A DNA stretch of 64,000 nucleotides. It comes from Sphingomonas jejuensis. GTDB taxonomy: Bacteria > Pseudomonadota > Alphaproteobacteria > Sphingomonadales > Sphingomonadaceae. The notes under the pieces were generated by a model, which was not told where the DNA came from, searched no databases, and saw nothing but the letters and a program-made list of their open reading frames with translations. The stretch lies in the NCBI RefSeq assembly GCF_011927695.1, contig NZ_JAATJE010000001.1:1364001-1428000 (forward strand), in the 5' to 3' direction. Shown here piece after piece: positions 55,478 to 64,000 of this stretch (position 1 is the first letter of the stretch; every line of letters begins with the position of its first letter). Position numbers and translations under genes: made by a program.

Positions 55478-56521
55478 TCAGGCCGGTGTCCACGCCTCGT
55501 CCGCCGGCAGCGGCGCGAAGATGCGGTCGATCATGTGGTCGGTGACTCCGTCCAGCGCGGGCGGATCCCAACGCGGCTGGTTGTCCTTGTCGATGATGAG
55601 TGCGCGCACCCCTTCCGCGAAGTCCGGGCGCTGCACGATCCGGGTCACGACGGCGTATTCCTGCACCATTTCGTCGGCAAAGCCGTGCATGTGCGCGCCG
55701 TCTTCCACGATGCGGAGCGACACCTTGAGCGACTGCGGTGATTTCGCGCGGATCGTCGCGAGCTCCTTCAGCGCCCAATCTCCGCCATCGGCTTCCAGCG
55801 CCGCGACGATCTCCTCAACGGAGTGCGCGGCGAACAGCCGATCGATCTTTTCACGATTGCCGGTGATGCGCGCGGGCGGCGGGACGGCCGCATGCGCGCC
55901 GAGGATGGCGTCGATCGCCTGCGGGTCGGCCGCGATCTCCGCCTTTGCGCCCTCAAGCGCGGAGGCGGGCAGATAATGGGTCGACAGGCCGAGCTCGAGC
56001 GTCTCCGCGCCGTCCAGCCGTGCCCCGGTCAGGCCGAGGAACACACCGAGCCGCCCGGGAAGGCGCGACAGGTACCAGCCGCCGCCGACATCGGGGAACA
56101 GGCCGATGCCCGTTTCCGGCATGGCAAAGCGCGTGTTCTCCGTCGCGACGCGGAAGCGGGCGGGCTGCGAGAGGCCCACCCCGCCCCCCATGGTGATGCC
56201 GTCGACAAAGGCGACGATCGGCTTGGCATAGGTGAACAGCCGGTGGTTCATCCGGTATTCGGTCAGGAAGAAGTGGCGGGCCGCCGCGCCATCGCCCGCC
56301 CCGCTTTCGGCGATCATGCGGATGTCGCCGCCGGCGCAGAAGCCCCGGCCATCGGCATGGTCGATCAGGATCGCTTCCACCGCGGGGTCCGCGCGCCACG
56401 CCTCGAGCGCATCGATCACGCCTTCGCACATGGCGAGGTTCAGCGCGTGGATCGCCTTTGGCCGGTTGAGGCGGATCCGCCCGACCCGGCCTTCGGTGGT
56501 GACGATCAGGTCTTCGGTCAT
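55478..56521 (-). CDS. 3-hydroxyisobutyryl-CoA hydrolase
   Basis: A 347-residue crotonase-family thioesterase of the HIBCH group, which releases 3-hydroxyisobutyrate from its CoA ester in valine catabolism. Evidence: [13 protein letters not shown] near residue 62, [13 protein letters not shown] near 108 and the diagnostic [22 protein letters not shown] in pieces near 130-150. The length exceeds simple hydratases by the extra C-terminal region of this group. It lies 29 bp after the acyl-CoA dehydrogenase gene. Confidence 0.9.
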   Translation of the reverse strand: MTEDLIVTTEGRVGRIRLNRPKAIHALNLAMCEGVIDALEAWRADPAVEAILIDHADGRGFCAGGDIRMIAESGAGDGAAARHFFLTEYRMNHRLFTYAKPIVAFVDGITMGGGVGLSQPARFRVATENTRFAMPETGIGLFPDVGGGWYLSRLPGRLGVFLGLTGARLDGAETLELGLSTHYLPASALEGAKAEIAADPQAIDAILGAHAAVPPPARITGNREKIDRLFAAHSVEEIVAALEADGGDWALKELATIRAKSPQSLKVSLRIVEDGAHMHGFADEMVQEYAVVTRIVQRPDFAEGVRALIIDKDNQPRWDPPALDGVTDHMIDRIFAPLPADEAWTPA

Positions 56522-56550
56522 CCTGCTCCCCCTCCATGCGGGCGCCGGCA

Positions 56551-57696
56551 TCATTGCCGTGTGAGTTCGCGCCCCACGATCATGCGCATCACCTGATTGG
56601 TGCCTTCCAGGATCGAATGGACCCGAAGATCGCGCCAGAAACGCTCGATCGGGTAATCCATGAGGTAGCCATAGCCGCCGTGCAGCTGAAGCGCGCGATC
56701 GACCACCGACGATCCCGTGTCGGTCGCCAGCCGTTTCGCCATGGCGGCGAAGCGGGTCTTGTCCGGCGCGTTCGCCGTCACCTTGGCGGCCGCCGCGTAG
56801 AGGAGGATGCGGGCGGCCTGGAGCTCCGTTTCCATGTCCGCGAGCGTGAACTGCGTGTTCTGAAAGTCGGCAATGGCCTTGCCGAACTGCTTGCGATCGC
56901 GGGTGTAGCCGATCGCCTCGTCCAGGCAGCGCTGGGCGCCGCCGAGCGAACATGCGCCGATGTTGAGGCGGCCGCCGTCCAGCCCCATCATCGCGATGCG
57001 AAAGCCCTCCCCCTCGGCGCCGACCAGATTTTCCGCCGGCACGCGCACGCCGTCGAAATTGACTTGGGCGGTCGGCTGCGAGTGCCAGCCGAGCTTGCGT
57101 TCGTTGGCGCCGAAGCTGACGCCGGGCATGTCCTTTTCGATGACCAGGCAGGAGATGCCCTTGGCCCCCTCCTCCCCCGTGCGGACCATGGTGACGTAGA
57201 TCTCGTTCTCGCCACCGCCGGAAATGAAGGCCTTCGAACCGGTGACCACATAATGGTCGCCGTCCTTGACCGCGCGCGTCTTCAGCGCCGCAGCGTCGGA
57301 CCCGGATCCCGGCTCCGTCAGGCAGTAGCTGCCGATCCGGTCCATCCCGACCATCGACGGCAGATATTTGGCCTTCACCGTCGCCGAGCCGAATCGGTCG
57401 ATCATCCACGCCGCCATGTTGTGGATGGAGATGAAGGCGGAGGTGGACGGACAGCCATAGGCCATCGCCTCCATGATCAGCGCGGCCTCCAGCCGACCGA
57501 GCCCGATGCCGCCGCTGTCCTCCGACACGTAGATCGCGCCGAAGCCAAGCTCCGCCGCGGCGCGCAGCGTGTCGCGGGGGAAGATGTGCTTTTCGTCCCA
57601 TTCGGCCGCGTGCGGAGTGATCGCATCGGCGGTGAAGCGGCGCGCGAGTTCCTGGATCTCACGCTGATCGTCGGTCAGGTCGAACTGTTCGCTCAT
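56551..57696 (-). CDS. Acyl-CoA dehydrogenase (probably isobutyryl-CoA dehydrogenase)
   Basis: A 381-residue FAD acyl-CoA dehydrogenase. It shows YCLTEPGSGSDAAALKTRA near residue 130, the FAD contact FISGGGE, and the C-terminal QLHGGYGYLMDYPIERFWRD and ILEGTNQVMRMIVGREL near 350-378. It feeds electrons to the electron-transfer flavoprotein. Heading an operon with HIBCH, a hydratase and mmsB, it most likely oxidises isobutyryl-CoA to methacrylyl-CoA. The start is ATG 57696; it is separated from the next gene upstream by a terminator. Confidence 0.92.
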   Translation of the reverse strand: MSEQFDLTDDQREIQELARRFTADAITPHAAEWDEKHIFPRDTLRAAAELGFGAIYVSEDSGGIGLGRLEAALIMEAMAYGCPSTSAFISIHNMAAWMIDRFGSATVKAKYLPSMVGMDRIGSYCLTEPGSGSDAAALKTRAVKDGDHYVVTGSKAFISGGGENEIYVTMVRTGEEGAKGISCLVIEKDMPGVSFGANERKLGWHSQPTAQVNFDGVRVPAENLVGAEGEGFRIAMMGLDGGRLNIGACSLGGAQRCLDEAIGYTRDRKQFGKAIADFQNTQFTLADMETELQAARILLYAAAAKVTANAPDKTRFAAMAKRLATDTGSSVVDRALQLHGGYGYLMDYPIERFWRDLRVHSILEGTNQVMRMIVGRELTRQ

Positions 57697-57754
57697 GCGA
57701 ACGCCTTATCGCACCGGGCGTGTCAGGCAAGGGCGTGCGGGCCGCGTCCGGCAG

Positions 57755-57788
57755 GCAAAAAGAAAGGGCGGCCGCAAAGCCGCCCTTT
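57755..57788 (-). terminator. Rho-independent terminator of the small acidic-tailed protein
   Basis: Ten-base arms AAAGGGCGGC (57763-57772) and GCCGCCCTTT (57779-57788) enclose a six-base loop. Read on the minus strand the stem is followed by TTTCTTTTT-like sequence. It lies 22 bp after the stop at 57811. Confidence 0.85.
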
Positions 57789-57810
57789 CCCGAAAACCCG
57801 CGTCAGGCGA

Positions 57811-58044
57811 TTACGCGCTGACGGCGTCGTCGTCGTCGTCACCGTCGACCGCGATGATGATGCCGCCGGCGACAATCGCCGCCGCCAGGATCGCCGCGAT
57901 GACGCTGCCGCCGCCGAGACGGCTCTCGCCCTCGTCCGACGAAGCGACGCGCGCAACGGCCGGAGCCGACGGAGCAGCCGCCATGACGGGCGATGCGACG
58001 AGCGACACAGCGGCGAGCGCTGCTGCTGCCTTACCAAGAACCAT
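57811..58044 (-). CDS. Small exported protein with membrane segment and Asp-rich tail
   Basis: A 77-residue protein from ATG 58044, with GAGGGAG six bases upstream. An N-terminal signal peptide (LGKAAAALAAVSLVASPVMA) is followed by a short Ala/Ser/Glu linker. Then comes a hydrophobic segment (about residues 47-67: GSVIAAILAAAIVAGGIIIAV) and a tail with five consecutive Asp. Small proteins of this layout are common and unexplained in sphingomonads. It has its own terminator, and its 149-bp upstream gap should hold the promoter. Confidence 0.75.
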   Translation of the reverse strand: MVLGKAAAALAAVSLVASPVMAAAPSAPAVARVASSDEGESRLGGGSVIAAILAAAIVAGGIIIAVDGDDDDDAVSA

Positions 58045-58193
58045 GATCAACTCCCTCTAAGCGACCAGATCGGGCCAACCGCATGTCGCCCGAACCCGGT
58101 CCAACCGCTTGAAGCAGATTTCGTTGCATGTGCGAACAGAGATTCGCCAAGCAGTTTGATTAATCGGTGAAATTGGCGGAAGAAAACTCAGTT

Positions 58194-59441
58194 TCACGGC
58201 GAAACCGGCTGCAGATCCTTCAATGCCGTTCCAGCATCCGCAAGCCGTTCGGGTGCGACGACCTGCCCTTCCAGCACCAGCTTTCGGCCCTGTACATAGT
58301 CGCGCGTGGCATTGACGCAGTCGAGTGCGATCACGCGGCCATCGCGCAGGTAGACGACGGAAAAGGAGCGGTCGGCCGGATCGCCGCGCAGCACGGCCTG
58401 GTCATGCCCGGTCGACAGGCCGACGGTCTGAAGCTTCAGGTCGTACTGGTTGGACCAGAACCACGGCACGGCATCATAGGCGGCATCGGCGCCGGTCAGA
58501 AGCTTTGCCACGAGCGTCGCCTGATCGTTGGCGTTCTGCACCGATTCGAGCCGGATCGCCGCGCCGTGGGCGAAGCGGTTGGCGTGAAGCGCGCAGTCCC
58601 CGATCGCGAACACGTCCGGCAGGCTGGTGCGGCACCGACCATCCACCGCCACGCCGTTGCCACCGGCGGCGCCGGCATCGATCAGCGGCTGGACCGAGGG
58701 AATGATGCCGATGCCGACGATCACCATGTCGCAGGCGATCCGCTCACCATCGGCGAGGCGGACGGAGGCGACGCGGCCGCCCTCTCCCTCGATGCAGTCG
58801 ACCGCGACGCCCAGCCGCAGATCGACGCCGTGCGCGCGGTGCTCCGCCTCGTAGAAGCGCGAAAGCGGCTCGCCGGCGACGCGGGCAAGCACGCGGTCCA
58901 GCGCCTCCAGCAGCACCACCTGCTTGCCATGCTTGACGAGCGCGGCGGCGGCCTCGAGCCCGATATAGCCGCCGCCGATGACGATCACGCGGCCGACGCG
59001 CGGAAGCTCCGCGATCATGCGATCGGTGTCGGCACGCGTGCGCACGGCATGGACGCCCACGAGATCATGGCCGGCGCAGGTGAGCCGCCGCGGCTGGCCA
59101 CCGGTTGCCCAGATCAGATGGCGGTAGCCGATGCGCTCCCCGGCGTCCGTCTGCACCGCGTGGTCGGCCGGCATCACGGCTGCGACGCGCGTGCCGAGGC
59201 GCAGGCTGATGCCGCGTTCCGCCCAGAAGGCGGCGGGGCGGATCAGGATGCGCTCGAAGCTCTTGTCGCCGGCGAGATAATCCTTGGAGAGCGGGGGGCG
59301 CTCATAAGGGGGATCGGGTTCGTCGCCGACGATTGCCACGCTGCCGTCGAACCCGGACTGGCGCAGCGCGATCGCCGCCTGCGCGCCGGCATGCCCGCCG
59401 CCGACGATCAGAACGTCGTAGCTGTCGGTGGCGTCCGTCAT
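58194..59441 (-). CDS. FAD-dependent ferredoxin reductase-type oxidoreductase
   Basis: A 415-residue two-dinucleotide-fold flavoprotein like the ferredoxin/rhodocoxin reductases that serve P450s and ring dioxygenases. FAD binding: [18 protein letters not shown] near residue 10. NAD binding: [16 protein letters not shown] near 152. The second FAD motif is [13 protein letters not shown] near 272, with a C-terminal [16 protein letters not shown] 59441 with GAGGAG ahead is preferred over GTG 59444. It is the last gene of the unit that begins with the TonB receptor. Its ferredoxin and oxygenase partners are not in the window. Confidence 0.9.
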   Translation of the reverse strand: MTDATDSYDVLIVGGGHAGAQAAIALRQSGFDGSVAIVGDEPDPPYERPPLSKDYLAGDKSFERILIRPAAFWAERGISLRLGTRVAAVMPADHAVQTDAGERIGYRHLIWATGGQPRRLTCAGHDLVGVHAVRTRADTDRMIAELPRVGRVIVIGGGYIGLEAAAALVKHGKQVVLLEALDRVLARVAGEPLSRFYEAEHRAHGVDLRLGVAVDCIEGEGGRVASVRLADGERIACDMVIVGIGIIPSVQPLIDAGAAGGNGVAVDGRCRTSLPDVFAIGDCALHANRFAHGAAIRLESVQNANDQATLVAKLLTGADAAYDAVPWFWSNQYDLKLQTVGLSTGHDQAVLRGDPADRSFSVVYLRDGRVIALDCVNATRDYVQGRKLVLEGQVVAPERLADAGTALKDLQPVSP

Positions 59442-59453
59442 CACCTCTCCTCG

Positions 59454-60830
59454 TCAGCGCGCCTGACCGGCGTCGATACGCAGCAGCCTGCGATAGCCGC
59501 GAAGCGCGCGCCAGAGGAAAATGGCGGAAAGCAGCGATGCGCCGGCGCAGGTCAGCGCGAGCGACCGGCCGACCATCGCCGGGTCGGCGAACACATAGTC
59601 GGTGAGGACGGCGACGATGGTGGGCGCCGCACCCAGCCCAGTGACGCTGACCGCGAAGACGTAAACGGCCGATGCGATGCCGCGCATCCGGTTGGGAGTG
59701 ACGAGCTGGAGCGCGGAGGACGCAAGCGCCTGCGGGATGCTGTAGGCGAAGCTCGCCAGCGTCGCGATGGCGAGCGCGGCGGCCGGGCTCGGCGCGATCA
59801 GGAGCGCCGACGAGATGCCGATCAGCGCGAAACAGGCGGCGAAGGGCACGAGCATCAGCGCGTCGGCGCGTCCGCGGCGTTCGACCTGGCCCGCGATCCA
59901 CGGCCCGGCGAGGACGCCCAGCGATCCGGTGACCAGGACGGCGGCGCCGTAGCGGAGCCCGACATCGCCCGCCGCCATGCCGAACTGGCGGATCAGCATG
60001 GCCGGCATCCAGGCGGGAAAGGCGTAGAGCGTGATGACCAGCAGCGCCATGCCGGCATAGAAGTTCAGGTAGAAGTCGCGCCGGTCGCGGAACAGGCGCC
60101 ATACCTCCGCCATCGGGATGCGGTCCTGCGAAGCGACGGCGGCGATCTCGCGCCGTGGCGGCTCCCGCACGGCGAGCAGCATGGCGGCGATCAGAAGGCC
60201 GGGCAGCCCTGCGCAGATGAAGACGACCTGCCAGGGCTGGAGCGTGCCCACCAGCGGCAGGTCGGTCAGGTCCCATCCGGCCGCGCTGTCCAGCAGCAGC
60301 CCGCCGAAGATCAGCGCGAGCCCGCCGCCGATATAGGGGCCCATCATGTAGATGCTGAAGGCGCGCGGGATGAGGCGCGCGGGGAAGCTGTCGGCGATGA
60401 TCGACCAGGCCGCAGGCGTCAGGCAGGCTTCGGCCGCGCCGACGCCGAAGCGGGCGAGGAACAGCTGGCGATAGCTCTGCGACAGCCCGCACAGGCTGGT
60501 CGCGACCGACCAGATGCCGACGCCCATGAACAGGATCGCGCGGCGGCTGCCGACATCGGCGAGACGGCCGAACACGGGCGAGAACAGGATGTAGCCGCCG
60601 GTAAACGCCAGCCCCTGGAGCAGGCTGAGACGGGTGTCGTCGAGATCGAAACTGGCTTTCAGGGGCTCAACAAGGAGGTTCAGCACCTGCCGGTCGATGA
60701 AGCTTGCCGTGTAGGCGAGCATCAGGACCGCGATCAGGTACCATTGCCGGAAGCCCGGCGCCGCCGGCTCGTCGACGCGCGTCGCGGCCGGGCCAAGGTC
60801 GGCGGCGACGGGCGGAGCGACCGCGCTCAT
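59454..60830 (-). CDS. MFS transporter (Spinster-like)
   Basis: A 458-residue twelve-helix major facilitator. It opens MLAYTASFIDRQVLNLLVEPLKASFDLDDT-like and has the loop motif PVFGRLADVGSRRAILFMGVG near residue 80. It also has the segment LFLARFGVGAAEACLTPAAWSIIADSFPARLIPRAFSIY in pieces near 115-150, typical of the Spinster-type MFS proteins common in sphingomonads. The substrate is unknown; placed behind a CoA ligase, it may carry the acid that the ligase activates. ATG 60830 overlaps the ligase stop by four bases. Confidence 0.9.
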   Translation of the reverse strand: MSAVAPPVAADLGPAATRVDEPAAPGFRQWYLIAVLMLAYTASFIDRQVLNLLVEPLKASFDLDDTRLSLLQGLAFTGGYILFSPVFGRLADVGSRRAILFMGVGIWSVATSLCGLSQSYRQLFLARFGVGAAEACLTPAAWSIIADSFPARLIPRAFSIYMMGPYIGGGLALIFGGLLLDSAAGWDLTDLPLVGTLQPWQVVFICAGLPGLLIAAMLLAVREPPRREIAAVASQDRIPMAEVWRLFRDRRDFYLNFYAGMALLVITLYAFPAWMPAMLIRQFGMAAGDVGLRYGAAVLVTGSLGVLAGPWIAGQVERRGRADALMLVPFAACFALIGISSALLIAPSPAAALAIATLASFAYSIPQALASSALQLVTPNRMRGIASAVYVFAVSVTGLGAAPTIVAVLTDYVFADPAMVGRSLALTCAGASLLSAIFLWRALRGYRRLLRIDAGQAR

Positions 60831-62494
60831 GCCCCGGCCCTGGTGTAGGCGGTCACGTCGATCTTGCCGTCGGGCACGAAGGCGCGGCGCAGCTCGAACT
60901 TCTGCACCTTGGTCGCGCTCATCGGCCAGCTGTCCACGAAGCGGACGTAGCGGGGAATCTTGTAGCTGGCGATGCTGCCCAGGCAGTGGCGGATGAGCGC
61001 GTCCTGGTCGAGGCTGTGACCGGGATTGAGCTCGATATAGGCGGCGGCCACCTCCATCAGGCGGTCGTCGGGAACGCCGATCACCTGCGCCATGCGGACC
61101 GCCGGGTGCGTGACCAGGAAGCTTTCGAGCTCCACGGCGGCGACATTCTCCCCGCCGATCTTGAGCATGTCCTTCAACCGGCCATCATAGATGAGGCGCC
61201 CGCCCGGCCCGATGCGGCCGAGATCGCCGGTGTGGAGCCACCCGTCCGCGCTCACCGCGCGCGCCGTCGCGTCGGGATCCCGGTAGTAGCCGGCGAAGAT
61301 GCCGAAGCCCTTCAGGCAGATTTCCCCGGCGACGCCGTCCGGAACGGGCCGCCCTTCCTCATCGACGATGCGGGCGGTCATGCCGGGAAAGAGCGAGCCG
61401 CTGGTCTCGTAGAGCAGATCCTCCGGATCATCGAGGTCGCTGTAGCAGGGCACGCCGGTCGCCTCCGTCAGCCCATAGCTGTTGACCGCGACCGCGCCGG
61501 GAAACAGCTCCCCATAGCGCCGCAAGAGATCGGGCGGGCCGACCACATGGTTGATGCGGAGTGCCGCCTGGTCGTAGGCGGCAAAGCCCGGATGCGTGAC
61601 CAGCGCCGAGATGATGGTCGGAAAGCCGGCATAATGGACGGTCGGGCGCTCCACCTTCAGCAGGTCCATGGCGTCGTCCGGGTTAAAGCGGTCCATGCCG
61701 ATGAAGCAGGCGCCCGCGGCGCGGCACGCGGCCATCGGCAGCATGGTGGACATGTGGAACAGCGCGAGCGGGTTCCAGACGCGATCATCGGGCGTCAGCC
61801 TGAAGCGCGTCGCGAGCGCATCGGCGGTCAGCGCCAGCGAGCGGTGGGTGAGCATGCACGCCTTGGGCCTGGACGTGGTGCCCGACGAGAAGATCATCAT
61901 GCCGACCGAGTCCGCCCGGACGGCGGCGGCGCGTTCGATCACCTCGTCCGCCGCCACGCTGCCGGCGGCGGCGTGGAACGCGGCATCGGCGGGCCAGCTG
62001 CCGGGGCGATCGTCGCCGATCTCCACAAGGCCGCGCAGGGCCGGGGCCGCCGCGACCGACAGCGGCCCGCCGTTCCACCGATCCAGCTCCGGAAAGATCG
62101 CGCGGAGCATCGGCCGGTAATCGGTGAAGCGACGCGCATGGCCGCCGACGATGAGCAGCGACACGTCCGACTGCGGGATGACGTAGGCGAGATCGTCCGC
62201 CCGGTAGCGCGCGTTCAAGAGCACAGCGGTCGCCCCGACGAGGTTGGCCGCATAATAGAGGATCACATAGTCCCAGCAGTTGGGCATGAGGATGCCGACA
62301 TGGTCGCCCGGCCGCACGCCGAGGCCGATCAGCCCGCGCGCCCGCTCCACCACTTCATCGAACAGCTGGCTGTAGGTCGCGGAGCGGTCCCCGAAGCGGA
62401 GCGCGCGCCGATCGGCGAAGCGATCCGCCGCCGACCGGAGGACGCCGCCCACGCTGAAGGGATCGAAGACGGCATCCACGGTCTTGATGATCAA
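60827..62494 (-). CDS. Acyl-CoA ligase (class I adenylate-forming enzyme)
   Basis: A 555-residue ANL ligase making an acyl-CoA from a carboxylic acid. Motifs: MIFSSGTTSRPKACMLTHRS near residue 200, NSYGLTEATGVPCYS near 345, LHTGDLGRIGPGGRLIYDGRLKDMLKIGGENV in pieces near 420-450, and the catalytic lysine in ATKVQKFELRR near 535. It resembles the CaiC/FadD-like ligases of catabolic clusters. It follows the TonB receptor by 13 bp and overlaps the MFS gene, so all three are probably one operon. The acid it uses cannot be told from sequence. Confidence 0.9.
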   Translation of the reverse strand: MIIKTVDAVFDPFSVGGVLRSAADRFADRRALRFGDRSATYSQLFDEVVERARGLIGLGVRPGDHVGILMPNCWDYVILYYAANLVGATAVLLNARYRADDLAYVIPQSDVSLLIVGGHARRFTDYRPMLRAIFPELDRWNGGPLSVAAAPALRGLVEIGDDRPGSWPADAAFHAAAGSVAADEVIERAAAVRADSVGMMIFSSGTTSRPKACMLTHRSLALTADALATRFRLTPDDRVWNPLALFHMSTMLPMAACRAAGACFIGMDRFNPDDAMDLLKVERPTVHYAGFPTIISALVTHPGFAAYDQAALRINHVVGPPDLLRRYGELFPGAVAVNSYGLTEATGVPCYSDLDDPEDLLYETSGSLFPGMTARIVDEEGRPVPDGVAGEICLKGFGIFAGYYRDPDATARAVSADGWLHTGDLGRIGPGGRLIYDGRLKDMLKIGGENVAAVELESFLVTHPAVRMAQVIGVPDDRLMEVAAAYIELNPGHSLDQDALIRHCLGSIASYKIPRYVRFVDSWPMSATKVQKFELRRAFVPDGKIDVTAYTRAGA

Positions 62495-62507
62495 ACAACG
62501 ACCCCTT

Positions 62508-64000
62508 TCACATCCGCCACGTCAGCTGGAGCTGCACCGTGCGAGGCATGGCCAGGAAGCCGACCTGATCGGCGATGCGGCCGTTGACCGTCCCGGTGCC
62601 GGAGCCCGAGCCGCTGGCATCGTTGACGCCGGTCACGATGAACTGGTTGGTGAGGTTCTTGCCGATCAGCGCGAGCTCAAGCCCGCTGACCTCCGACCGG
62701 AGGCGGACGGACGCGTCGAGGTTGATGTAGGCATCCTGGCGCGACAGCGGCGAGCCGAACGACGAGACGAGGTAGCTGGCCGAATAACGGCTGTCGACGG
62801 ACGCGCCGAGCACCAGATCCCCGTCAAGATCATGTTCGTAGCGTGTGCCGAGCGAAGCGGTCCACAGCGGCGCATCCGACGTCGGCACGCCGTCCAGGTT
62901 CTGGCCGGGCGTGCCGGGCGCCAGCAGGTTGGGGAAGCAGCCTTCCGACGGCCGCTGCCCGCCATAGCAGGGCGCGATCGAGTCCCCGTAGCGGGCCCGG
63001 TTGTAGTTGACGCTGCCGTTGAGGTTGAAGCCCGGCAGCGCGCGCGGCTGGAATTCGAAGTCCGCCTCCACGCCGCGCGTGGTGACGCTGCCGGCGTTGA
63101 CCGAGTTGTAGGCGAGCAGGGCGCTGTCGAGATAGGTGACCTGAAGGTCGTCGAATTCGTAGCTGTAGAGGCCGATATTGAGGCTGAGCTGCCGGTCGAA
63201 CAGCAGCGCCTTCACGCCGCCTTCGAACCCCGCGGCCGATTCCGGCTCAAAGGTGAAGAAGTCGGTGGGCGTCACCGGCGTCTGGATGGAGCTGTTTGAG
63301 AAGCCGCCCGATTTGTAGGCGGTCTTGTAGGCGCCGTAGACCGTGATGTCGTCCGTCACCAGCCAGGTGACCGTCGCTTCGGGCGACCAGTTGGTGAAGG
63401 TCTGGTCGGCCGTCAGCGGCACATTGACGGCATAGTTGGTGCCCGCAAAGCGCGGGTTGGCATATGGCTGGACGAACAGGCTGTCCTTGGTTTCGTGGAT
63501 GTAGCGGACGCCGCCGGTCACCTCGATCGACGGAATGATCTTCCACAGGAGCTGGCCGTAGGCCGACAGCGTTTCGCCATCGGTGAAGCTTTCCTTGGCA
63601 TAGGTGACATAGCGGTAGCCGGCCGGCGCTGCGCTGTTTTCCGACCCGTTGTTCAGCACCAGCTGCGAGAAGTCCCGCCGCGTGTTCTGATAGTAGCCGC
63701 CGACCAGGAAGTTGACCGGGAAGTCGAAGTCGCTGGAGGCGCGCAGCTCAGACGAATAAGCGTGATACTTGCTGAGCTCGGTCCCCCAGATGTTGACGGT
63801 GGGTGACGACTGGTAATCCAGGTCATTGGACCACTTGTTGCGGTTCCAGTTGTAGTTGTTGACCGACACGATGGTGATGTCGTCCAGCGCATATTCCAGC
63901 GTGCCGGTGGCGCCCCAGCTTTCATATTCGTTGAAGTTGCGGCCGTCGGAGCGGGCGTAGCGGGTCTGCGCCGCGATGTCGGCCGGCAGGTTGTTGACGC
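62508..64000 (-). CDS. TonB-dependent outer-membrane receptor (partial, 5' end beyond right edge)
   Basis: The frame is open to the right edge, so the plug domain and signal peptide lie outside. The visible 497 residues are C-terminal beta-barrel: alternating strands such as NVLVGGYYQNTRRDFSQLV-like, VTWLVTDDITVYGAYKTAYKSGGFSN, FEGGVKALLFDRQLSLNIGLYSYEFDDLQVTY in pieces, and a final strand ending MPRTVQLQLTWRM. YKTAYKSGGFSN is a hallmark of sphingomonad catabolic TonB receptors. It would import a substrate across the outer membrane with TonB energy. It leads the operon of ligase, MFS and FAD reductase. Confidence 0.92.
   Translation of the reverse strand, partial: VNNLPADIAAQTRYARSDGRNFNEYESWGATGTLEYALDDITIVSVNNYNWNRNKWSNDLDYQSSPTVNIWGTELSKYHAYSSELRASSDFDFPVNFLVGGYYQNTRRDFSQLVLNNGSENSAAPAGYRYVTYAKESFTDGETLSAYGQLLWKIIPSIEVTGGVRYIHETKDSLFVQPYANPRFAGTNYAVNVPLTADQTFTNWSPEATVTWLVTDDITVYGAYKTAYKSGGFSNSSIQTPVTPTDFFTFEPESAAGFEGGVKALLFDRQLSLNIGLYSYEFDDLQVTYLDSALLAYNSVNAGSVTTRGVEADFEFQPRALPGFNLNGSVNYNRARYGDSIAPCYGGQRPSEGCFPNLLAPGTPGQNLDGVPTSDAPLWTASLGTRYEHDLDGDLVLGASVDSRYSASYLVSSFGSPLSRQDAYINLDASVRLRSEVSGLELALIGKNLTNQFIVTGVNDASGSGSGTGTVNGRIADQVGFLAMPRTVQLQLTWRM

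Noticed and set aside
58191-58205. GTTTC-ACGGC-GAAAC palindrome at the end of the FAD reductase gene as a terminator
   Set aside because: The stem is only five base pairs, overlaps the stop codon and has a poor T-run; too weak to call.
58167-60848. An 893-codon plus-strand frame
   Set aside because: It is antisense to the FAD reductase and MFS genes and is rich in Arg, His and Gln, as expected for a shadow frame.
1-64000. tRNA, rRNA, CRISPR array, integrase, transposase or prophage genes
   Set aside because: None was recognised on either strand by reading; a dedicated tRNA or repeat search was not possible.

Overview
The window is a contiguous stretch of a GC-rich alphaproteobacterial chromosome. 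Sampled lines are about 65-72% G+C over most of it. Gene content points to the Sphingomonadaceae, most likely Sphingomonas or a close relative: an archaeal/eukaryote-like ProRS, a rplM-rpsI pair, an RNase E with a long acidic/basic tail, a TonB-dependent receptor and adjoining catabolic genes, and a caa3-type oxidase. This placement is inferred from gene content and protein style, not from a marker-gene search. No rRNA, tRNA, CRISPR array, insertion sequence, integrase or phage gene was found.

Layout. 1-6.5 kb (mostly minus): an amidotransferase-like protein cut by the left edge, a phaB/ribbon-helix-helix pair, hemH coupled to an orphan molybdenum hydroxylase large subunit, and an acyl-CoA ligase. 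6.6-11.8 kb (plus): a run lgt-midA-GNAT-pgeF-GST-PLP lyase in which every junction is a 4-nt overlap. 11.8-15.5 kb (plus): a complete Mla-type lipid transporter (permease, ATPase, MCE protein, lipoprotein). 15.6-18.2 kb: a small DUF2945 protein, an MDR dehydrogenase with a Gfo/Idh/MocA oxidoreductase, and a VOC protein. 18.2-23.6 kb: a large exported VIT protein with 16 consecutive prolines, then an MHYT-GGDEF-EAL gene interrupted by an 8-bp tandem repeat. 23.6-29.1 kb (minus): a caa3 cytochrome oxidase operon (coxB, fused ctaDE, an unknown membrane protein, ctaG-like, tri-haem cytochrome c). 29-36.7 kb: threonine synthase, DsbA-like protein, M48 protease, RNase E, amidase.

36.7-46.6 kb holds housekeeping genes in DNA that is visibly less GC-rich in many lines: PBP1A, prfB, an exported methyltransferase-like lipoprotein, a stand-alone RadC-type JAB protein, thyA-folA, dxs, a Fur/Zur-type regulator and ctaA. 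46.6-52.5 kb: a secreted unknown, rplM-rpsI with promoter and terminator, a hydrolase, DUF4112, a GFA protein, a membrane-anchored coiled-coil protein and proS. 52.6-57.7 kb: an SDR enzyme and a valine (isobutyryl-CoA) catabolic operon. 57.8-64 kb (minus): a small exported acidic-tailed protein, then a TonB receptor - CoA ligase - MFS transporter - FAD reductase unit running off the right edge and resembling an uptake-and-activation module for an organic acid.

Themes. At least 17 gene junctions are 4-nt NTGA overlaps, so translational coupling is the rule. Two genes (midA and coxB) appear to start at CTG. ctaA makes the haem A needed by the caa3 oxidase encoded 17 kb away. The most notable single feature is the three-copy 8-bp repeat that throws the EAL half of the c-di-GMP enzyme out of frame while leaving the GGDEF half intact.
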